From Nonomuraea purpurea (lineage in GTDB: Bacteria; Actinomycetota; Actinomycetes; Streptosporangiales; Streptosporangiaceae), in contig NZ_JBHSBI010000002.1 of NCBI RefSeq assembly GCF_042650645.1, forward strand, positions 248,001 through 312,000: DNA of 64,000 bases. Reading direction: 5' to 3'. Each line of letters begins with the position of its first letter. Position 1 is the stretch's first letter. A program made the position numbers and the translations under genes. The notes beneath the pieces were generated by a model. That model ran no database searches and had not been told where the DNA came from. It saw only the letters and a list, made by a program, of their open reading frames with translations. Below are positions 26,830 through 35,053 of this stretch, piece after piece.

Positions 26830-28356
26830 TCAGACCACCTTTTTAGGTCGCGGACGAAGATCCGAAACGGGCGCCTGGGAGAGATTTGGGAGATGATCTT
26901 TCTTGTCAATCTTCCGATAGGGCTCCAGTAGCTCATCCAGAAGCGGCACCGGAGAGTGCCCATCACCGATCGCTGACCGCTCTCGAAGAGACCGCTCCCA
27001 GCACCGAACCTGCAAACCTTCTGTGATCATCCGGACCATCTCTGGAGACGTGTGCGAGTACGTGCCGACGATGCCCGGCACATCGTGCCCCATCCGCTCC
27101 TCCGACGCGACCGTCGGCACACCGAGCTCGTCCAGCCACACCTTCTGACTGTGCCTCAAGCCGTGGATTTTGAGCTTGCGGCCCCGATCTTCGGGCTTTA
27201 CCGGCAGCCAGGACACCACGTGATGCTGGTCCATGTCGTACCGCCAGAAGCCGCGCCGTCGCGGCGGCTTGAACTCTTCACCCGAGACAGCCGCAGGCCA
27301 GGAACGGCGAACGACGCCTGGCCACGGAGCGTCCGCGAGGTCGGCCAGCACTGGATACCCCGGGCGGTCCTTTGCATCCGCGTGCCTCCCGTCCACTGCC
27401 GGGCGGAACCTACGCCGGCCGAAGTTACTGCGCCGCTCGTGGTCGCCGCCCTCCGGCAGGAACACGTACCGGCCGCCGCCGCACCCCCTCTCCTTCTCCT
27501 CCCTCGTTCTCTTCCTCGTGCAGTCGCATGCGCCGTCGCCATGCCGCTGGATCTGGCGCGACAGCAGATCGGCAAGGAACGGCGGCAGGTGGATGTCCCG
27601 GTATGAGTCGTCCTTCGGAGGCTTCTTTATCCACCGGCCCTTGTGCTCGTACACCTGCTGCTCGATTTGGATGACCGACAAGCGCAGAAACTGCCGTTCG
27701 AGGCCGATCGATTCTGCCCACCGCATTCCGGTGTAGGCGATCGTCACCAGGTGGATGAACTCGTCGGGACGGCCGGATAGGAGAGAAGCACGTTCTGCAA
27801 CGAGGAGAGCTTCCAGCGGGGTAGCCCACACCTCCTCCGGGCCGCGGGCTCGACTCTTGCCGTTCTTCCTGCCTCGGTTGCGTTGCCTGACCGCAGGGTT
27901 GGCAGGGATGAGGCCGGCCGACACGGCGTCGGACAGGATCGTGTGGAGGAGTGTGCGGGCGGACGCCGCAGACGTCTGCCCGCACACGCCGTTGCGCCAC
28001 AGGGACAGCTCCCACGCGGCGATGTCGAGCGCGTTCAGTGTTCGGAGAGCATGCTCTCCGAAGTACGGCAGGATGTGGACTTCGATATGCCACCGGTAGC
28101 CCTCGAGCGTCGTCTCCTCAAGGTGCTGAGCAGGAAACCATCGGTTGACCCAGTCGTTGAGCGTGATGTCGCCAGCTCGTGGGTCACGCCACAGGTTGCG
28201 GCGGATGTCCGCTTCCTGCTCTTCGCCGTAGTTTTCGGCGGCCTGCCTGGTTTCGAACCGCTTCCCGTCATCGCCGTGAGGGGCTGACGCCCAGGTTCCA
28301 TCAGCACGCTTATACCGGGCGCGCCAGAACGCGCCTCTCTTCTCGGCAAACGCCAT
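26830..28356 (-). CDS. int: Prophage tyrosine integrase
   Basis: A 508-residue site-specific recombinase. An N-terminal arm-binding domain (YKRADGTW..), a core-binding domain (about 65-165) and the catalytic domain are visible. The active site is complete: Arg212 in YTGMRWAES, His398 and Arg401 in HGLRHSQ, His424 in RMGHDVPG and Tyr433 in GTYSHT. An insertion at about 275-330 contains Cys- and Arg-rich stretches. It reads toward the tRNA, so its 3' end adjoins the attachment site. It should be functional. Confidence 0.95.
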   Translation of the reverse strand: MAFAEKRGAFWRARYKRADGTWASAPHGDDGKRFETRQAAENYGEEQEADIRRNLWRDPRAGDITLNDWVNRWFPAQHLEETTLEGYRWHIEVHILPYFGEHALRTLNALDIAAWELSLWRNGVCGQTSAASARTLLHTILSDAVSAGLIPANPAVRQRNRGRKNGKSRARGPEEVWATPLEALLVAERASLLSGRPDEFIHLVTIAYTGMRWAESIGLERQFLRLSVIQIEQQVYEHKGRWIKKPPKDDSYRDIHLPPFLADLLSRQIQRHGDGACDCTRKRTREEKERGCGGGRYVFLPEGGDHERRSNFGRRRFRPAVDGRHADAKDRPGYPVLADLADAPWPGVVRRSWPAAVSGEEFKPPRRRGFWRYDMDQHHVVSWLPVKPEDRGRKLKIHGLRHSQKVWLDELGVPTVASEERMGHDVPGIVGTYSHTSPEMVRMITEGLQVRCWERSLRERSAIGDGHSPVPLLDELLEPYRKIDKKDHLPNLSQAPVSDLRPRPKKVV

Positions 28357-28440
28357 GAGGGTCCCTTGGGAGTGGGGGGTTGGGGGTCACCGGCTAGTGA
28401 AGCATGCCGTGCTACGAGATCGTGCCGAGTCGCCGAAGCT

Positions 28441-29211
28441 TCAGCGGATGCAGACGTTGAGGATCGGGTCCACGTCCACCTCCAGGTAACAGTCGCTTCC
28501 CGGCTCCTCCAGGTACGGCGCACCGCTGGTCGGCGCCGTTGGAGAAGGACGTGCAACGCCTGGCGCTGACAGGGGAGCCGGCGACGGCTCCACAGCGGCC
28601 TCGGCTACCAATGGCCGTGCCTCTGGAATGACATCTGCGCGCGGTGTCGGCGACCGGGCGGGGGTCGGCCCCACCCTTGGTGGTGGCGACTTTCCAGTAC
28701 TCGGCTCGGCAGGCGACGGCAAGTCAGACGTCGGTCTTCTCTCCGGCCTGCGCGGCCCGCCAGCTTCGGTGGTTGACGTTGGGCGTTGCGTGCTGCCCGC
28801 AGAAGGGGAACGGGTTGGTGTAACGGTCCATAACGTTGGCGGCGGAGAAGCCATCATCGAGGGCGAGACCGGCGGGCGGGAGGCTTGAGGCTGTTCGCGG
28901 TCGTCGAGCTGGATGACCGCAAGCACGCCCGCCACGGCCACGGCGGCGGCTGTGCCGACTGCTGCTGCTCGCCCAGGATGCCCGCTCGCCCATCGCTTGA
29001 TCGGATCCCAGGCGTACACGAGGAACGCCGCGGGGAGCAGTGCGGCTGTTCCCTGCTCGTGCGCCCGCCACGCGGCGAGAACGGCGGCGGCGCGCCCCTT
29101 GCCGGTGAGCTTTTCGTCGACCTCGATCACGGTCCGGCCGTTCTCGGTGTAGGCGACAGCAGGCGACAACGGGTCTTTTACCTCGCGGATCTCTGGCCAG
29201 ACGCTCATCAT
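28441..29211 (-). CDS. Proline/serine-rich membrane protein in the lysogeny module
   Basis: A 256-residue protein. Residues 1-80 are cytosolic and include an EVDEKLTGKGRAAAVLAAWRAHEQG stretch split over two predicted helices. A membrane helix lies at about 81-101, followed by roughly 130 residues rich in Pro, Ser and Thr, and a short C-terminus with two cysteines (SDCYLEV...NVC). The start ATG overlaps the stop of the upstream gene (ATGA). Being co-transcribed with the repressor side of the prophage, it is probably made in lysogens; superinfection exclusion is one guess. Confidence 0.75.
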   Translation of the reverse strand: MMSVWPEIREVKDPLSPAVAYTENGRTVIEVDEKLTGKGRAAAVLAAWRAHEQGTAALLPAAFLVYAWDPIKRWASGHPGRAAAVGTAAAVAVAGVLAVIQLDDREQPQASRPPVSPSMMASPPPTLWTVTPTRSPSAGSTQRPTSTTEAGGPRRPERRPTSDLPSPAEPSTGKSPPPRVGPTPARSPTPRADVIPEARPLVAEAAVEPSPAPLSAPGVARPSPTAPTSGAPYLEEPGSDCYLEVDVDPILNVCIR

Positions 29212-29684
29212 GCGTCTCCATACCGCTCGGTGAACCGCTTCCACCACCTCATCCACTCGGCCGGGTCGTCCATGCCCATGGACGGGACGAGGAACGTGTG
29301 GATTTTGCCGTTGAGGGTTGCGCTGACGGCGTGTGCCTTGCCGCTGCGGCTGCTCAGCGCCTGGATGACTTCCTGAGGGGGAAGTTCGGCGGCCATCGCT
29401 TCGAGTGCCCGGCTGAGCCTTTTGATCATCTTGTAGGCCAGCTCGAGTTCGGCGGCCATGTCGTCGAACCGTTGCTGTGTGAATTGGTCGTTTTGAGCTT
29501 GGGCTGCGCTGAGCCGTTTGGCGATCTCGACGCGTTCCTTAATGGTGGCGAGCATGTGGTTGATCAACTCGCGCTCGCGGACGTCGGATTGCCCGTCGGC
29601 GATCAAGATTTTCCACCCCCAGAGCGCATTACGCGCAGAAGTGTTGTTACGTGGACCCCCGCCCCAAAAAGCTGTATTGGTCAT
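29208..29684 (-). CDS. Unknown protein of the lysogeny module
   Basis: About 158 residues, with a likely coiled-coil in the middle (RERELINHMLATIKERVEIA to LELAYKMIKRLSRALEAM) and a C-terminus rich in Trp and Met. No family recognised. The start is uncertain: ATG at 29684 gives a poorly conserved-looking N-terminus, and a TTG about 80 bases further in is also possible. It is coupled by ATGA to the membrane-protein gene. Confidence 0.6.
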   Translation of the reverse strand: MTNTAFWGGGPRNNTSARNALWGWKILIADGQSDVRERELINHMLATIKERVEIAKRLSAAQAQNDQFTQQRFDDMAAELELAYKMIKRLSRALEAMAAELPPQEVIQALSSRSGKAHAVSATLNGKIHTFLVPSMGMDDPAEWMRWWKRFTERYGDA

Positions 29685-29892
29685 TCCACGTCCACAAACG
29701 CGCGTAGTCCACCCCAAGTTGGGGGCCGTAATGTGATCGTGACACGACCTGCCATGTCACGCCAGGGCACAGCCTGCCATCCCCGTGACCAGTGGCAATC
29801 CTGAAAGATTCCTGAGAACGTCTGTGACGGCCGACGATACAAAGTCGGCATACGTGCAGGGCTATATTTCGGTCCTGAACGCGCACGATGGG

Positions 29893-30426
29893 TCAGCGGC
29901 GCGGCCGAAACTCCCGGACCTCAGCGTTGATCTCAGGATCCTCGTCCTCCATCGCCTCTCGGGCGACCCGCAGCAACCCGATCAACTGCCTGCGGATCAC
30001 GGGCTCGATCTCGGCGATCTCCCAGAGTCGCTGCTCGGCGTCGTCCTCGTACTTGCGCTCTGATCGCGAGAGGTCGGCGAGGATGCTCCGCATTCGTTCG
30101 GGGCTCAACTGCTGGGCCAGGTCTCGGATCGCCGCCTCGATGTCCTGTGAGGTCCGTGGTTTCTGCGTGCCAGGTTCGGTGGTCGACGCCGAAAGGTCCG
30201 CCGCTTCTCCGCCGGCGCGGATGGCGTCGATGCTGCCGGGAGCCCAGTTGAGGGCGGCTTCCAGCTTGGCAATGGTGAGGGGGCCGGCCCCCGTGCCGGA
30301 ACGGATCTTGCGCAGGAAGGCCGCGGAGATGCCGGCGGCTTCGGCCACTTCGTTCCACTCGAGGCGTAGCGCGAGGCGTCGCTGCTCCATGAGGTTTGCG
30401 AGGTGCTGGGTGCGGTCTCGCTCCAT
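29893..30426 (-). CDS. HTH (XRE-type) repressor, candidate immunity repressor
   Basis: A 177-residue protein with an N-terminal helix-turn-helix (RLEWNEVAEAAGISAAFLRKI, about 22-42, written here in two halves by function: positioning helix then recognition helix). The C-terminal half is charged and helical (AIRDLAQQLS...RQLIGLLRVAREAMEDED) and may dimerise. ATG 30426 has GGAG seven bases upstream. It is divergent from a Cro-like gene, the classic layout of a phage genetic switch. There is no peptidase domain, so SOS self-cleavage is not expected. Confidence 0.82.
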   Translation of the reverse strand: MERDRTQHLANLMEQRRLALRLEWNEVAEAAGISAAFLRKIRSGTGAGPLTIAKLEAALNWAPGSIDAIRAGGEAADLSASTTEPGTQKPRTSQDIEAAIRDLAQQLSPERMRSILADLSRSERKYEDDAEQRLWEIAEIEPVIRRQLIGLLRVAREAMEDEDPEINAEVREFRPRR

Positions 30427-30458
30427 GCTTGGTCTCCGGTTCAGCTCGCGGTTCTGAA

Positions 30459-30575
30459 CGCAATGTATCGCAATGTCGCTGGTCATGGGCTGCTGAATTC
30501 CTGACTCGGGGGTCTTCTTGAAGAAATGATGAGCGCTATGTTGCGGTCATTCGAAGACTTGCGCTAAGTTGCGCT
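30459..30575. promoter_or_regulatory. Divergent switch region with repeated TTGCG boxes
   Basis: Between the repressor and the Cro-like gene, CGCAATGT occurs twice 10 bp apart (30459, 30469). TTGCG occurs in the opposite sense at 30541, 30559 and 30569; the last two are TTGCGCT copies 10 bp apart, the second ending one base before the Cro-like start. Five same-core boxes in helical phase make this the likely operator set for both regulators. Confidence 0.55.
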
Positions 30576-30576
30576 C

Positions 30577-30837
30577 ATGAAGAAGCGACTCCAGCTTCCT
30601 TTCGATGGCAAGCGCGCCAGAGAAGTGAGGGAGCGCAAAGGGCTCACCCTGGCGGACCTGGAGGTCCGCTGCGAACGGGCGGGCATGAGGATCACGGTCA
30701 GCACCCTTTGTCGATGGGAATCCGGGGTGTTCCTGCCGACGGCACCGAGGCTGGGGGTTCTAGTCAGGGCTCTCGACGTCGACATTGACGCGTTGTTGAC
30801 CAAGCCTGAGGCAACGGCTCAGGCGGAGTGTGCATGA
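30577..30837 (+). CDS. Cro-like HTH regulator
   Basis: An 86-residue XRE-family DNA-binding protein: REVRERKGLTLADLEVRCER, then TVSTLCRWESGVFLPTAP, covers the helix-turn-helix. It is the first rightward gene of the prophage and sits opposite the repressor gene, so it likely acts as Cro or an early activator. Its start lies right against a TTGCGCT box, suggesting autoregulation. Confidence 0.82.
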   Translation: MKKRLQLPFDGKRAREVRERKGLTLADLEVRCERAGMRITVSTLCRWESGVFLPTAPRLGVLVRALDVDIDALLTKPEATAQAECA

Positions 30838-30905
30838 TGCGCACTAGAGCGATCTATAGCGCTCACGACACAACCGCGTACCTCCACGAGGTGAGCGGCG
30901 CATGA
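30834..30905 (+). CDS. Possible 23-residue peptide gene joining two early genes
   Basis: A 72-base frame from an ATG that overlaps the Cro-like stop (ATGA) to a TGA that overlaps the start of the next gene (ATGA). The peptide would begin MMRTRAIYSA. The double four-base overlap is hard to explain by chance and suggests a translated linker. Part of an inverted repeat, GAGCG...CGCTC (30847-30864), lies inside. No function can be assigned. Confidence 0.4.
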   Translation: MMRTRAIYSAHDTTAYLHEVSGA

Positions 30906-31234
30906 AACCCCTCGAACGCGTCTTCACGCTTGCTCAGACGGTCGAGTGGTTCGGTGGCGAAGACGTCGTCACCGAGTACTGGCTCAAGAAGACCGCCCGC
31001 ACACTGCAGATCGGCACACGCCTCGGACGGAAGCTCGTCTTCACCGAGACGCAGCTCCAGATGCTGCTCGACGCCCACGCCCTCCAGGGGCAGGAGCCGA
31101 AGCCCGCCCGCAAGCCCGGCACCGTCAAGAAGCCGCGACCGGCGAAGCCCCAGAACATTCCGGCGGCGAACACCGCCGTCACTCCGCTGTGCGCACGCCC
31201 CGAGCGGGCCCGGTCATACAGGGGGACGGCGTGA
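30902..31234 (+). CDS. Small HTH protein, excisionase-like
   Basis: A 110-residue basic protein. Residues 8-60 (TLAQTVEWFGGEDVV...YWLKKTARTLQIGTRLGRKL) look like a winged-helix/MerR-like domain of the kind found in excisionases and small phage regulators. The tail is rich in Lys, Pro and Ala. As the second or third gene of the early operon, a role as Xis or as a regulator is plausible but unproven. Confidence 0.7.
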   Translation: MKPLERVFTLAQTVEWFGGEDVVTEYWLKKTARTLQIGTRLGRKLVFTETQLQMLLDAHALQGQEPKPARKPGTVKKPRPAKPQNIPAANTAVTPLCARPERARSYRGTA

Positions 31235-31356
31235 ACCCGATGCCTTCCTTCGAGCAGCGCTACCGCCTCCAGGTGATCGCGGGATGGCGGGTCGGCTGCA
31301 TCGCACGTGACCTCGAAGACCGCGCCGAGTACGTCGGACGGCACCACAAGCGCTGA
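31231..31356 (+). CDS. 41-residue basic protein
   Basis: A short gene starting GTG in a GTGA overlap with the previous stop. The product, beginning MNPMPSFEQRYRLQVIAGWR, has 10 Arg/Lys and ends GRHHKR, suggesting nucleic-acid binding or a small regulator. No family known. Confidence 0.5.
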   Translation: MNPMPSFEQRYRLQVIAGWRVGCIARDLEDRAEYVGRHHKR

Positions 31357-31447
31357 AAGCGCAGCGCGGGCCCAGCAGTTTCTGACCCCTGCCGGACCCG
31401 CTTGATCCCGCTCACGAGCACTGACTGATCGATAGAGAGCAGGACCG

Positions 31448-31735
31448 ATGACAACGATAATCCAGTCCGGCGGAGCGGTTCGCCCGCTGGGGACGCTCGC
31501 CCTCTACACGTACCTGTACCGGCCGGACTCGGGCGGCGGACATCTGCGGACCGCGTTGCTGGCGCAGATCCTGACCGACCAGCACGGGATCGTCCCTGAC
31601 GAGGCGATCGAACTGGCGAGGCTCGACGCGTTCGACGAGCGCGTCCGCGCGGCGGGCAGCGAGGCTGACCGGCTGATCGCCGATGCCGAACGTAAGGCGC
31701 TCGCCGCCGAGTACGGCCAGGCGGCGTCGGCATGA
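31448..31735 (+). CDS. Phage protein of unknown function
   Basis: A 95-residue protein with a likely helical second half (DEAIELARLDAFDERVRAAGSEADRLIAD split across helices). A GCAGGA site precedes the ATG. It starts a run of genes joined by four-base overlaps that leads to the Sak4-like ATPase, so it probably belongs to the recombination/replication module. Confidence 0.7.
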   Translation: MTTIIQSGGAVRPLGTLALYTYLYRPDSGGGHLRTALLAQILTDQHGIVPDEAIELARLDAFDERVRAAGSEADRLIADAERKALAAEYGQAASA

Positions 31736-32280
31736 CCGCCACCCAGATGTCTCCTCCGGCCGCCGAGTACCGGGTCCAGTTCACCGGCATGGACACGCTC
31801 GGCTCGGAGCGGCTGGTCACTCTCGCGCAGCCGGAGATCGGTGACGCCATCGAGGACCTGGCCCGAATCCGCACACACCAGGAGGACTACCGGCTGCCCG
31901 TGGACGCCTGCATCTGGTGGCGGACGGGTGAGAGCCCGTGGCAGCCGTGGGGCGACGTCATGACAGCCCACTCCATGACCACCGAGAACGGCACCTACGA
32001 GGTGGTGGAGCGGCTGCACCGCCCCGGCGGAGCTGTGGACCTGATCGTCGCCTACAGCAAGAGTAACGGCCGGTCCCGCCCCGTCTACAAGGCGTACCGG
32101 ATGGAGCCGGACGGCTCCTGGAAAGCACTCAGCGGGGTGTGGGTGTCCGCCGAAATCGCGCGGCGTAAGGTGCCCTACTCCCGCCAGTACGCGCCTGTCG
32201 TGGCCGAGTGGATGGCCACGTTCCTTGGCGGCGCGATCAGCAACGACGACACCCCCAACGACGAGGGAGACGACCACTGA
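31732..32280 (+). CDS. Phage protein of unknown function preceding the Sak4-like gene
   Basis: A 182-residue acidic-tailed protein with beta-rich composition (TENGTYEVVERLHRPGG, VDLIVAYSKSNGRSRPVYK). No recognised domain. ATGA overlap with the previous gene, and its stop overlaps the next start (TGATG), so it is translated with the ATPase and may be its partner. Confidence 0.72.
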   Translation: MTATQMSPPAAEYRVQFTGMDTLGSERLVTLAQPEIGDAIEDLARIRTHQEDYRLPVDACIWWRTGESPWQPWGDVMTAHSMTTENGTYEVVERLHRPGGAVDLIVAYSKSNGRSRPVYKAYRMEPDGSWKALSGVWVSAEIARRKVPYSRQYAPVVAEWMATFLGGAISNDDTPNDEGDDH

Positions 32281-33305
32281 TGGCACCGAGAACCCGCAAG
32301 CCGACCGGCGCTGTGCCGTGGCCGCTCATCCTCCTGGAGGGTGGCGAGAAGGTCGGCAAGTCATTCGCTGCCGCCGAACTGTCCGGCTCCGCGAAGGTCG
32401 GGCAGACGTACTGGCTGGACCTGAACGAGGGAGCAGCCGACGAGTACGGGGCAGTGCCCGGAGCTCGCTACCTGGTGATCGAGCACGACGGAACCTGGCA
32501 GTCGATCCTCTCCCAGGTGGTCGAGGTCCGCGATGAGGCTGCCCGGGCGGCGCAGGCCGGAGAGCCGCCGGTGGTGCTCGTGATCGACTCCATGACCGCC
32601 GAGTGGGACCTGCTGAAGGACTGGGCGGGCAACCGCGCCAAGACGTCTCGAAGCAACCAGCAGAGGCTCCAGCGGGATCCGAACGCCGAGGTCCAGGTGT
32701 CGATGAACCTGTGGAACGACGCGACGGCCCGGCACCGGAGACTCATGACCCTGCTCATGACTTTCCCTGGCATCGTGGTGATGACCGCCCGGGGCAAAGA
32801 GGTCGCGAGCCTCGACCAGTCGGGCAGGCCCATTGAAGGGTCGAAGGACTACAAGGTCGAGGGGCACAAGAACCTCGCCTACGACGCGTCGGTGTGGGTG
32901 CGGATGTCGCGCGAGCACCCGCCGATCGTCGTCGGCGCCCGCTCGGTGCACGCCGGGATCCGCCCGGGCGTCGACAAGCCGCAGCCGATGCCGGACTTCA
33001 GCTTGGAGCGGCTCGTCTTCGACGCCTTGAAGTGCGACCCGTCCGCCTCTCGCGTCCGCGAGATGACGGAGGTGAAGGCGGGCAGCGAATCGCCCGACCT
33101 GGACAGCTTGTCCGAGGCGGCGCAGCGCCTGCTGACCGAGGCCGAAGACGCATCCAACCTCGACGGCCTACAGAGCGTGTGGACGGCAATCAACCCGCTC
33201 GGCATTGCAGGCGAGATCACCGCACCCGAGGCCGACCTGGTCAGGACACGCGTGCAGGCGCTGAAGGCGCAGATGACGTCCGAGTCGAACGGAGTCGCGG
33301 CATGA
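32280..33305 (+). CDS. Sak4-like P-loop ATPase (single-strand annealing/recombination)
   Basis: A 341-residue phage ATPase. Walker A GGEKVGKS is at 21-28 and Walker B VVLVIDSM at 98-105, in the short RecA-like arrangement of the Sak4 family. Sak4 proteins work with phage single-strand binding proteins to anneal or exchange DNA during phage replication. The C-terminal part (from about 250) is acidic and helical. No SSB gene was recognised nearby. The assignment rests on motif arrangement and context. Confidence 0.75.
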   Translation: MAPRTRKPTGAVPWPLILLEGGEKVGKSFAAAELSGSAKVGQTYWLDLNEGAADEYGAVPGARYLVIEHDGTWQSILSQVVEVRDEAARAAQAGEPPVVLVIDSMTAEWDLLKDWAGNRAKTSRSNQQRLQRDPNAEVQVSMNLWNDATARHRRLMTLLMTFPGIVVMTARGKEVASLDQSGRPIEGSKDYKVEGHKNLAYDASVWVRMSREHPPIVVGARSVHAGIRPGVDKPQPMPDFSLERLVFDALKCDPSASRVREMTEVKAGSESPDLDSLSEAAQRLLTEAEDASNLDGLQSVWTAINPLGIAGEITAPEADLVRTRVQALKAQMTSESNGVAA

Positions 33306-33808
33306 GCGATCTCACCCCGAGGGAAGCGCGGACGGTGTTCGCCCTGCTGAAGATGCGCCAGTCGCAGCTCAACCGGGCGCTCAAGCACGTGACCCAGTTC
33401 ATCGAGCAGGAGCCCGGCGACAAGAACGCCGCCAAGCTCGGCGCGGCCCGGCTCGGCAAGGTCGCGATGACCGAGCCGGAGGTGAAGGCGATCGTCGCCG
33501 ACCGGGACAAGTTCGTCGCGTTCGTGCAGGAGACGGCGCCGACCGAGGTCGAGCACGTGCCTACGGTGCGCACCGCGTACGAGATGAAGCTGCTGGAGCA
33601 GGCTCTCGCCAACAACGCCCCGGTGGACAAGGAAGGCCGCGAGATCCCCGGCGTGGAGATCGGCCACGGGTCGTCTCCGTCGCAGCGGTTCTACGCCGAC
33701 GACGGCGCCGAGCGGCTGCTGGAGGTCCTGGAGGAGACGGACCTGCCGCAGATCGACGGCATCGACCTCGCCGGCCTGCTCGGCGCGAAGCGAGGCGAGC
33801 AGGCGTGA
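33302..33808 (+). CDS. Phage protein following the Sak4-like gene
   Basis: A 168-residue protein with two parts: a helical N-terminus (TPREARTVFALLKMRQSQL) and a C-terminal acidic stretch. ATGA overlap with the ATPase stop. No family recognised; position suggests a recombination role. Confidence 0.7.
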   Translation: MSDLTPREARTVFALLKMRQSQLNRALKHVTQFIEQEPGDKNAAKLGAARLGKVAMTEPEVKAIVADRDKFVAFVQETAPTEVEHVPTVRTAYEMKLLEQALANNAPVDKEGREIPGVEIGHGSSPSQRFYADDGAERLLEVLEETDLPQIDGIDLAGLLGAKRGEQA

Positions 33809-34113
33809 CGACTCCCATCCAGATCAAGGTGACCCGCTACGCCTGCCCGTTCTGCTCCCGCGCACGGGCGAAGAAGACCGCTACGGCGGCGCACATTGGC
33901 CGCTGCTGGCTCAACCCGGCGAACCGGACCTGCAGGACGTGCCGGCACTTCGACGCAGCCTTCGCGGGTGAGTGGTGCTTTCCGGGCCGTCCCTGCTCCT
34001 GCAACGAGGGCGGCGCTTCCTGTGAGGTGGGCGTGGACCTGCCCGGCTTCGAGGGGCTCCCGGTCGTCGACTGCCCGCTGTGGCAGACCGCGATGGCAGG
34101 TGAGCAGTCATGA
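33805..34113 (+). CDS. Cysteine-rich zinc-finger-like protein
   Basis: A 102-residue protein with nine or more cysteines: CPFC at about 14-17, then CWLN, CRTCRHFD, CFPGRPCSC and further single Cys. Several zinc ions are likely bound. GTG start in a GTGA overlap. Similar Cys-rich small proteins recur in this prophage. Function unknown. Confidence 0.72.
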   Translation: MTTPIQIKVTRYACPFCSRARAKKTATAAHIGRCWLNPANRTCRTCRHFDAAFAGEWCFPGRPCSCNEGGASCEVGVDLPGFEGLPVVDCPLWQTAMAGEQS

Positions 34114-34547
34114 CGGACGTCTTCCAGCGCGGCGAGGCCGGTTTCGAGTTCATCTCCGAGGACGCCGTCCTGACCCCTGCGGACACGGACGTGTACCTGA
34201 AGCGGCTGAACAACGAGCTGGCCAAGTCACAGCTCAACCTGATGAGGGCGCGTGACGCCGAGGTCAAGGCGGAGCGGGTGTTCCTGGAAGCGCGCACCGC
34301 GTTCCTGTTCGCCTCCAGCGAGGAGCCGCCCGAGGTCGGCCGGAAGGTCGGCCAGGTATCGCAGAAGCAGGCGGACGAGTGGTACGCGGTCCGCATCTCG
34401 AAGGAGTATTGGGCGCTCCGGGCGGCGAAGGTCGTCCGGCAGAACGCCTCGGACTACGTCTGGCAGGTCAAGACGCAGGTCGAGGTGATGCGTTCGCTGA
34501 ACGTCAACGCCAAGGCGCTGTACGACACGCCGGGGCGTGGCCGATGA
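34110..34547 (+). CDS. Coiled-coil phage protein
   Basis: A 145-residue mostly helical protein (DVYLKRLNNELAKSQLNLMRARDAEVKA, shown here as a long amphipathic stretch from about residue 27 to 65). No family recognised. ATGA overlaps join it to both neighbours. Confidence 0.7.
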   Translation: MTDVFQRGEAGFEFISEDAVLTPADTDVYLKRLNNELAKSQLNLMRARDAEVKAERVFLEARTAFLFASSEEPPEVGRKVGQVSQKQADEWYAVRISKEYWALRAAKVVRQNASDYVWQVKTQVEVMRSLNVNAKALYDTPGRGR

Positions 34548-35053
34548 AGACCCGCGTCGCCCGCCCCTGCTGCTCGAAAGAGACGTTCGCGAACGAGGCG
34601 GAAGCTCGCCGACGCCTGGAGCGGATGCACGCTCTCGGCCTGCGGAGCGTCCTGCCGATCGATGTGGAGCACTGCTTCAACGGCTGGCACCTGAAGTTCC
34701 CCCAGCCGGACACGGGCCCTTCGCCGAAGCTGAGGGCGCTGGTGGAGGCCCGCGACAAGGGGTGCGTCCGTTGCGGCGCGGTCGTCCCTCGTGATGAGGA
34801 TTCGATCCACCACCGGATCCCGCGGGGGCGCGGCGGTGAGAACACCGCCGAGAACCTGCTGCTGCTGTGCGGGTCTGGGACGACGGGCTGTCATGGCTAC
34901 GTCGAGCAGCACCGGACCGAGGCCTACAACCACGGCTACCTGGTGCGCACGGGTTTCGACCCGTTGGACGTTCCCGTGCTGCTGCTCGGCACCACGTGGG
35001 CGTACCCCTCCCCGGACGGTAAGTGGGTCATCTCGGGTGGTGAGGGCTCATGA
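34544..35053 (+). CDS. HNH endonuclease-like protein
   Basis: A 169-residue protein with a C-terminal HNH domain: zinc Cys74/Cys77 (CVRC), catalytic His-His 89-90 (IHHRIPRGRGG), Asn104 in TAENLLLLC, Cys109, and Cys116-His117. HNH enzymes nick or cut DNA. In actinophages they serve in packaging, homing or recombination. Its place in the early region, away from any terminase, suggests DNA processing rather than packaging. Confidence 0.82.
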   Translation: MKTRVARPCCSKETFANEAEARRRLERMHALGLRSVLPIDVEHCFNGWHLKFPQPDTGPSPKLRALVEARDKGCVRCGAVVPRDEDSIHHRIPRGRGGENTAENLLLLCGSGTTGCHGYVEQHRTEAYNHGYLVRTGFDPLDVPVLLLGTTWAYPSPDGKWVISGGEGS

